The translations under genes and the position numbers were made by a program. A stretch of DNA of 64,000 nt from Aliivibrio fischeri ATCC 7744 = JCM 18803 = DSM 507 (lineage in GTDB: Bacteria > Pseudomonadota > Gammaproteobacteria > Enterobacterales > Vibrionaceae). Of the stretch, positions 61,700 to 64,000 are shown piece after piece; the stretch's first letter is position 1, and each line of letters starts with the position of its first letter. Where the stretch lies: assembly GCF_023983475.1 (NCBI RefSeq), contig NZ_CP092712.1, forward strand, positions 1,240,001 through 1,304,000, in the 5' to 3' direction. The notes beneath the pieces are model-generated. The model saw nothing but the letters and a program-made list of their open reading frames with translations, was not told the DNA's origin and ran no database searches.

Positions 61700-62710
61700 A
61701 TGAAACCTAAGTATCTATTACTAAGCAGTACGGTTTTGCTTACTGCCTGTCAAAGTACTAGCCAAACCTCTACATCGAATGAAATGATTGAGCAAGTTTA
61801 TGTTATTGAACAACAATCAGCTCAACGTTTAGCTGAATCAAGTTTACAACTAGCGCAAAAGTTTGAATCTTATTGTGTAAAGCAGGCTGATAAGCGAGAG
61901 GTTGAAGAGCAGTGGCAGCAAACAATGCATTCTTGGATGGCATTACAAGGACAAGAAAGGGGGCCTGAAGCGGCACTTGCATTAAATTGGAATATTCAAT
62001 TTTGGCCAGATAAAAAAAACACAACGGGTCGAAAAATGTCTCAGTTATTACAACAAAATCAGAATTGGAATAGTGAGTTAATTCAACAACAAAGTGTGAC
62101 AACTCAAGGTCTTGGAGCTGTTGAGTGGTTGTTATTTGACAAATTATCTACCTTGCCAAAACCTGAAGGGTGTCAGCTAGGAAATGCGATTACACGCAAT
62201 TTGGCGCTTAATACGCAAAAAATAGAACAAGCATGGCAAGTTAATCCATGGTCTGAATTTGATCAAACAATGTGGTTAAATGAATATATAGCCTTGTTAG
62301 CGAATCAACTTGATTACAGTATGAAAAAACTGAGCCGTCCACTAGCAAAAATTGGGCAACCACGTCCATATTTTGCTGAGTCATGGCGTTCAGAAAAGTC
62401 ATTAGCGTGGCTTAAATACAATGTTGAAGCAATGCGCACACTTTATATAGCTAATGGTGTCGGTCTTGATAATTATTTGCGTAAACAAGGACATGCAGAG
62501 TTAGCCGATCGAATTAATGATCATTTTGATTCTACATTAGCATCGTGGCCTGCATCTTCGTCGTTGTTTGCTGCATTGCAAACTAAATCAGGCTATCAAG
62601 ATACACTCTCTTTATATAACAAATTAGAGTATTTGAAGTACTTAATTCATGAAGAAGTAGCGATAGAGTTGAATATTGTAATAGGGTTCAATGCAACTGA
62701 TGGCGATTGA
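61700..62710 (+). CDS. Imelysin family lipoprotein
   Basis: A 336-aa predicted lipoprotein: signal MKPKYLLLSSTVLLTAC, lipobox LTAC, Cys17. The imelysin repeats are clear (WQQTMHSWMALQGQERGPEAALALNWNIQFWPDKKN; TQGLGAVEWLLFD). The canonical GxHxxE is GLGAVEWLL, with Ala replacing His, as often in this second imelysin. AAGGA upstream. It overlaps the next gene. Confidence 0.88.
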   Translation: MKPKYLLLSSTVLLTACQSTSQTSTSNEMIEQVYVIEQQSAQRLAESSLQLAQKFESYCVKQADKREVEEQWQQTMHSWMALQGQERGPEAALALNWNIQFWPDKKNTTGRKMSQLLQQNQNWNSELIQQQSVTTQGLGAVEWLLFDKLSTLPKPEGCQLGNAITRNLALNTQKIEQAWQVNPWSEFDQTMWLNEYIALLANQLDYSMKKLSRPLAKIGQPRPYFAESWRSEKSLAWLKYNVEAMRTLYIANGVGLDNYLRKQGHAELADRINDHFDSTLASWPASSSLFAALQTKSGYQDTLSLYNKLEYLKYLIHEEVAIELNIVIGFNATDGD

Positions 62711-63809
62711 TAATCATAAACGTAAGTTATTAAAAAGTAGTGCGGCTGCTTTGGCATTGTCACCGTGGCTAACAGCGTGTTCTTCTTCGTCGCTTCAGAG
62801 AGAAAAAGCGGCATTGGTATCTTGCTCTCGTACCGCTAATGGGCATTTTAGTGCAGTTGTTGCGGACAGTAACGGTTACCCAATTTATTCGATTCCACTA
62901 CCAGAAAGAGGTCATGGTGTTGCTATCTCCCCTAATGGTGAGTTAGGTGTCGCATTTGCTCGACGCCCTGGTAACTATATGCAGTTGTTTAATATAGAAA
63001 CCGGTAAAAGTTATGCCATTACAGTATCTAGCCCTGACCGCTATTTTTATGGGCATGGTGTATTTTCTTCTGATGGAGTGACTCTATATACCACTGAAGG
63101 TGAGAAGAAGACGAGCCAAGGTATTATTGGTGTTTATCAATTGCGTGGCCACAAGTTAGTTAAAGTAAATGAATTCTCTGGCTTTGGTATTGGCCCTCAT
63201 GAAGTGATCCGTGTTGATGATACGACATTAGCGATAGGAGTTGGTGGAGTTCATACAGATGGTAGAACGCCTTTAAATTTAGAATCGATGCAACCAGTAT
63301 TGGTATACTTGTCTACTGAGTCCGGAGAAGTGGTTGAACGTGTTGGATTAGCCGATCATAAGTTAAGCATTCGTCATTTATCTCAAACTCATGATGGACG
63401 GGTGTTATGTGGTCAGCAATATCGAGGAGAGCCTGAAGATGGTGTTCCCTTAGTGGCAATACATCAACGGGGTGGAGCCTTAATTCCGCTTAATGCTGAA
63501 CCTGAAGAGTGGCTCAGATTTAATCATTATATTGCGAGTATTGCTGTATTAGGAACACATGTTGTCGCTACTTCTCCTCGAGGCAATTGTTATGGTGTTT
63601 GGGATCTAGAGACGAATCAATTAATTGAGATTGTGTCATTGGTTGATGCCTCTGGAGTCGTGGTGGAGCAAAGTGGAGTAAATCCGCCACAGTGGCATAT
63701 AAGTTCAGGGGCAGGGAAAGTCGTCAACAGAACTGAAAGTGGGATGGTAACAAGTCATCAAACGAATGTGATGTGGGATAACCATTGGAATCGAATTCCC
63801 CTAAAATAA
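62691..63809 (+). CDS. DUF1513 family protein (beta-propeller-like)
   Basis: A 372-aa exported protein of DUF1513, always near imelysin/DHOR genes. The N-terminus DNHKRKLLKSSAAALALSPWLTAC looks like a Tat-like or lipoprotein signal (lacks RR). The body shows beta-propeller-type repeats (GHGVAISPNGELGVAFARRPG; GIGPHEVIRVDDTTLAIGVGGVHTDGR; SIRHLSQTHDGRVLCGQQYRGE). Start ambiguous: ATG 62691 has AGGG 4 nt upstream, ATG 62700 is 13 nt away. It overlaps the preceding gene by 20 bp, indicating coupling. Confidence 0.87.
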   Translation: MQLMAIDNHKRKLLKSSAAALALSPWLTACSSSSLQREKAALVSCSRTANGHFSAVVADSNGYPIYSIPLPERGHGVAISPNGELGVAFARRPGNYMQLFNIETGKSYAITVSSPDRYFYGHGVFSSDGVTLYTTEGEKKTSQGIIGVYQLRGHKLVKVNEFSGFGIGPHEVIRVDDTTLAIGVGGVHTDGRTPLNLESMQPVLVYLSTESGEVVERVGLADHKLSIRHLSQTHDGRVLCGQQYRGEPEDGVPLVAIHQRGGALIPLNAEPEEWLRFNHYIASIAVLGTHVVATSPRGNCYGVWDLETNQLIEIVSLVDASGVVVEQSGVNPPQWHISSGAGKVVNRTESGMVTSHQTNVMWDNHWNRIPLK

Positions 63810-63853
63810 TAGCCGTGCTATTCTTAGTGTAATTATTTTAGGAAGAGACAAAT

Positions 63854-64000
63854 ATGAGCTTACAATATCAAATTATTCCTGTGACTTCATACGAGCAAAA
63901 CTGTTCAATCGTATGGTGTGATGAAACCATGAAAGGCGTTGTGATCGATCCAGGTGGTGATGTTCAATTGCTGAAACAAGCAATTGAGGCATTAAATGTT
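63854..64000 (+). CDS. ycbL: YcbL-type MBL-fold hydrolase, N-terminal part (cut by window edge)
   Basis: The first 49 codons of an open frame at the window end: MSLQYQIIPVTSYEQNC ... GVVIDPGGDVQLLKQAIEAL. The pattern IIPVTxxxQNCSIVWC and VIDPGGD is that of YcbL/glyoxalase II-like metallo-beta-lactamase-fold proteins; the metal-binding HxHxDH lies beyond the window. GGAAGAG precedes the ATG. In E. coli ycbL follows ycbK, whereas here it is 39 kb from mepK. Confidence 0.8.
   Translation, partial: MSLQYQIIPVTSYEQNCSIVWCDETMKGVVIDPGGDVQLLKQAIEALNV

Noticed and set aside
1-64000. CRISPR arrays, tRNA or rRNA genes, prophage or integron
   Set aside because: No spaced direct repeats, tRNA-like cloverleaf, rRNA stretches, phage structural genes or attC-like repeats were seen anywhere in the window.

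Overview
The window looks like part of the large chromosome of a Vibrionaceae bacterium, most likely Aliivibrio (fischeri/logei/salmonicida group). Evidence is the low G+C, gene orders shared with E. coli and Vibrio (hinT-COG3014-ycfL-lpoB ... ycfP-ndh; ldtD-mepK; sdaC-sdaA; sbcDC), and near-identity in recall to gammaproteobacterial proteins such as YiaY, MetC, AsnS and FumA. Identifications rest on remembered families and motifs; no database search was run. No tRNA, rRNA, CRISPR array or prophage was seen. Two intact insertion sequences are present.

Layout. 1-8.5 kb: start of a chemotaxis receptor (minus), then the hinT/lpoB/ycfP/ndh neighbourhood with a yggL gene and a methyltransferase gene inserted. 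8.6-11.7 kb: rhlE and an unknown partner, then a complete 1310-bp IS3-family element. 11.7-16.8 kb: a pyruvate/nutrient-sensing module (CstA-type transporter with a BtsSR-type LytS/LytTR two-component system), the acetate transporter gene satP with a CRP site, and an unlisted 53-aa gene. 17-28 kb: htpX, yehS, a probable outer-membrane protein, a DAACS symporter divergent from an exported amidohydrolase, ldtD and mepK (makes and cuts 3-3 peptidoglycan cross-links), asnS, queD, an EEP-fold hydrolase. 28-35 kb: sbcDC, a thioesterase, a MATE pump.

35-44.6 kb is rich in amino-acid transport and catabolism: two tandem TyrP-like transporters, two small DUF2799 lipoproteins, L-serine deaminase with the serine transporter SdaC, nudL and pabB. 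Ahead of the first TyrP-like gene lies a 54-codon leader ORF extremely rich in Phe/Tyr, in a long structured 5' region; I consider this the best candidate for an undescribed cis-regulatory system. 44.8-57.2 kb: fumA, a third DUF2799 lipoprotein, a two-adaptor RND efflux operon (VexIJK-like), a DUF2750 gene, a pair of small unknown genes, metC, yiaY, ribA. 57.2-58.7 kb: a complete 1418-bp IS4-family element that has split the ribA terminator exactly at its loop. 58.8-63.8 kb: a probable Fur-controlled iron operon (imelysin, di-heme oxidoreductase, imelysin lipoprotein, DUF1513), then the start of ycbL.

Both ISs sit at the 3' ends of host operons, at or beside intrinsic terminators, and each carries its own inward-facing terminator-like hairpin. 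Several start codons were moved downstream of the longest reading frame because of ribosome binding sites, lipoboxes or family lengths; these choices are noted per gene.
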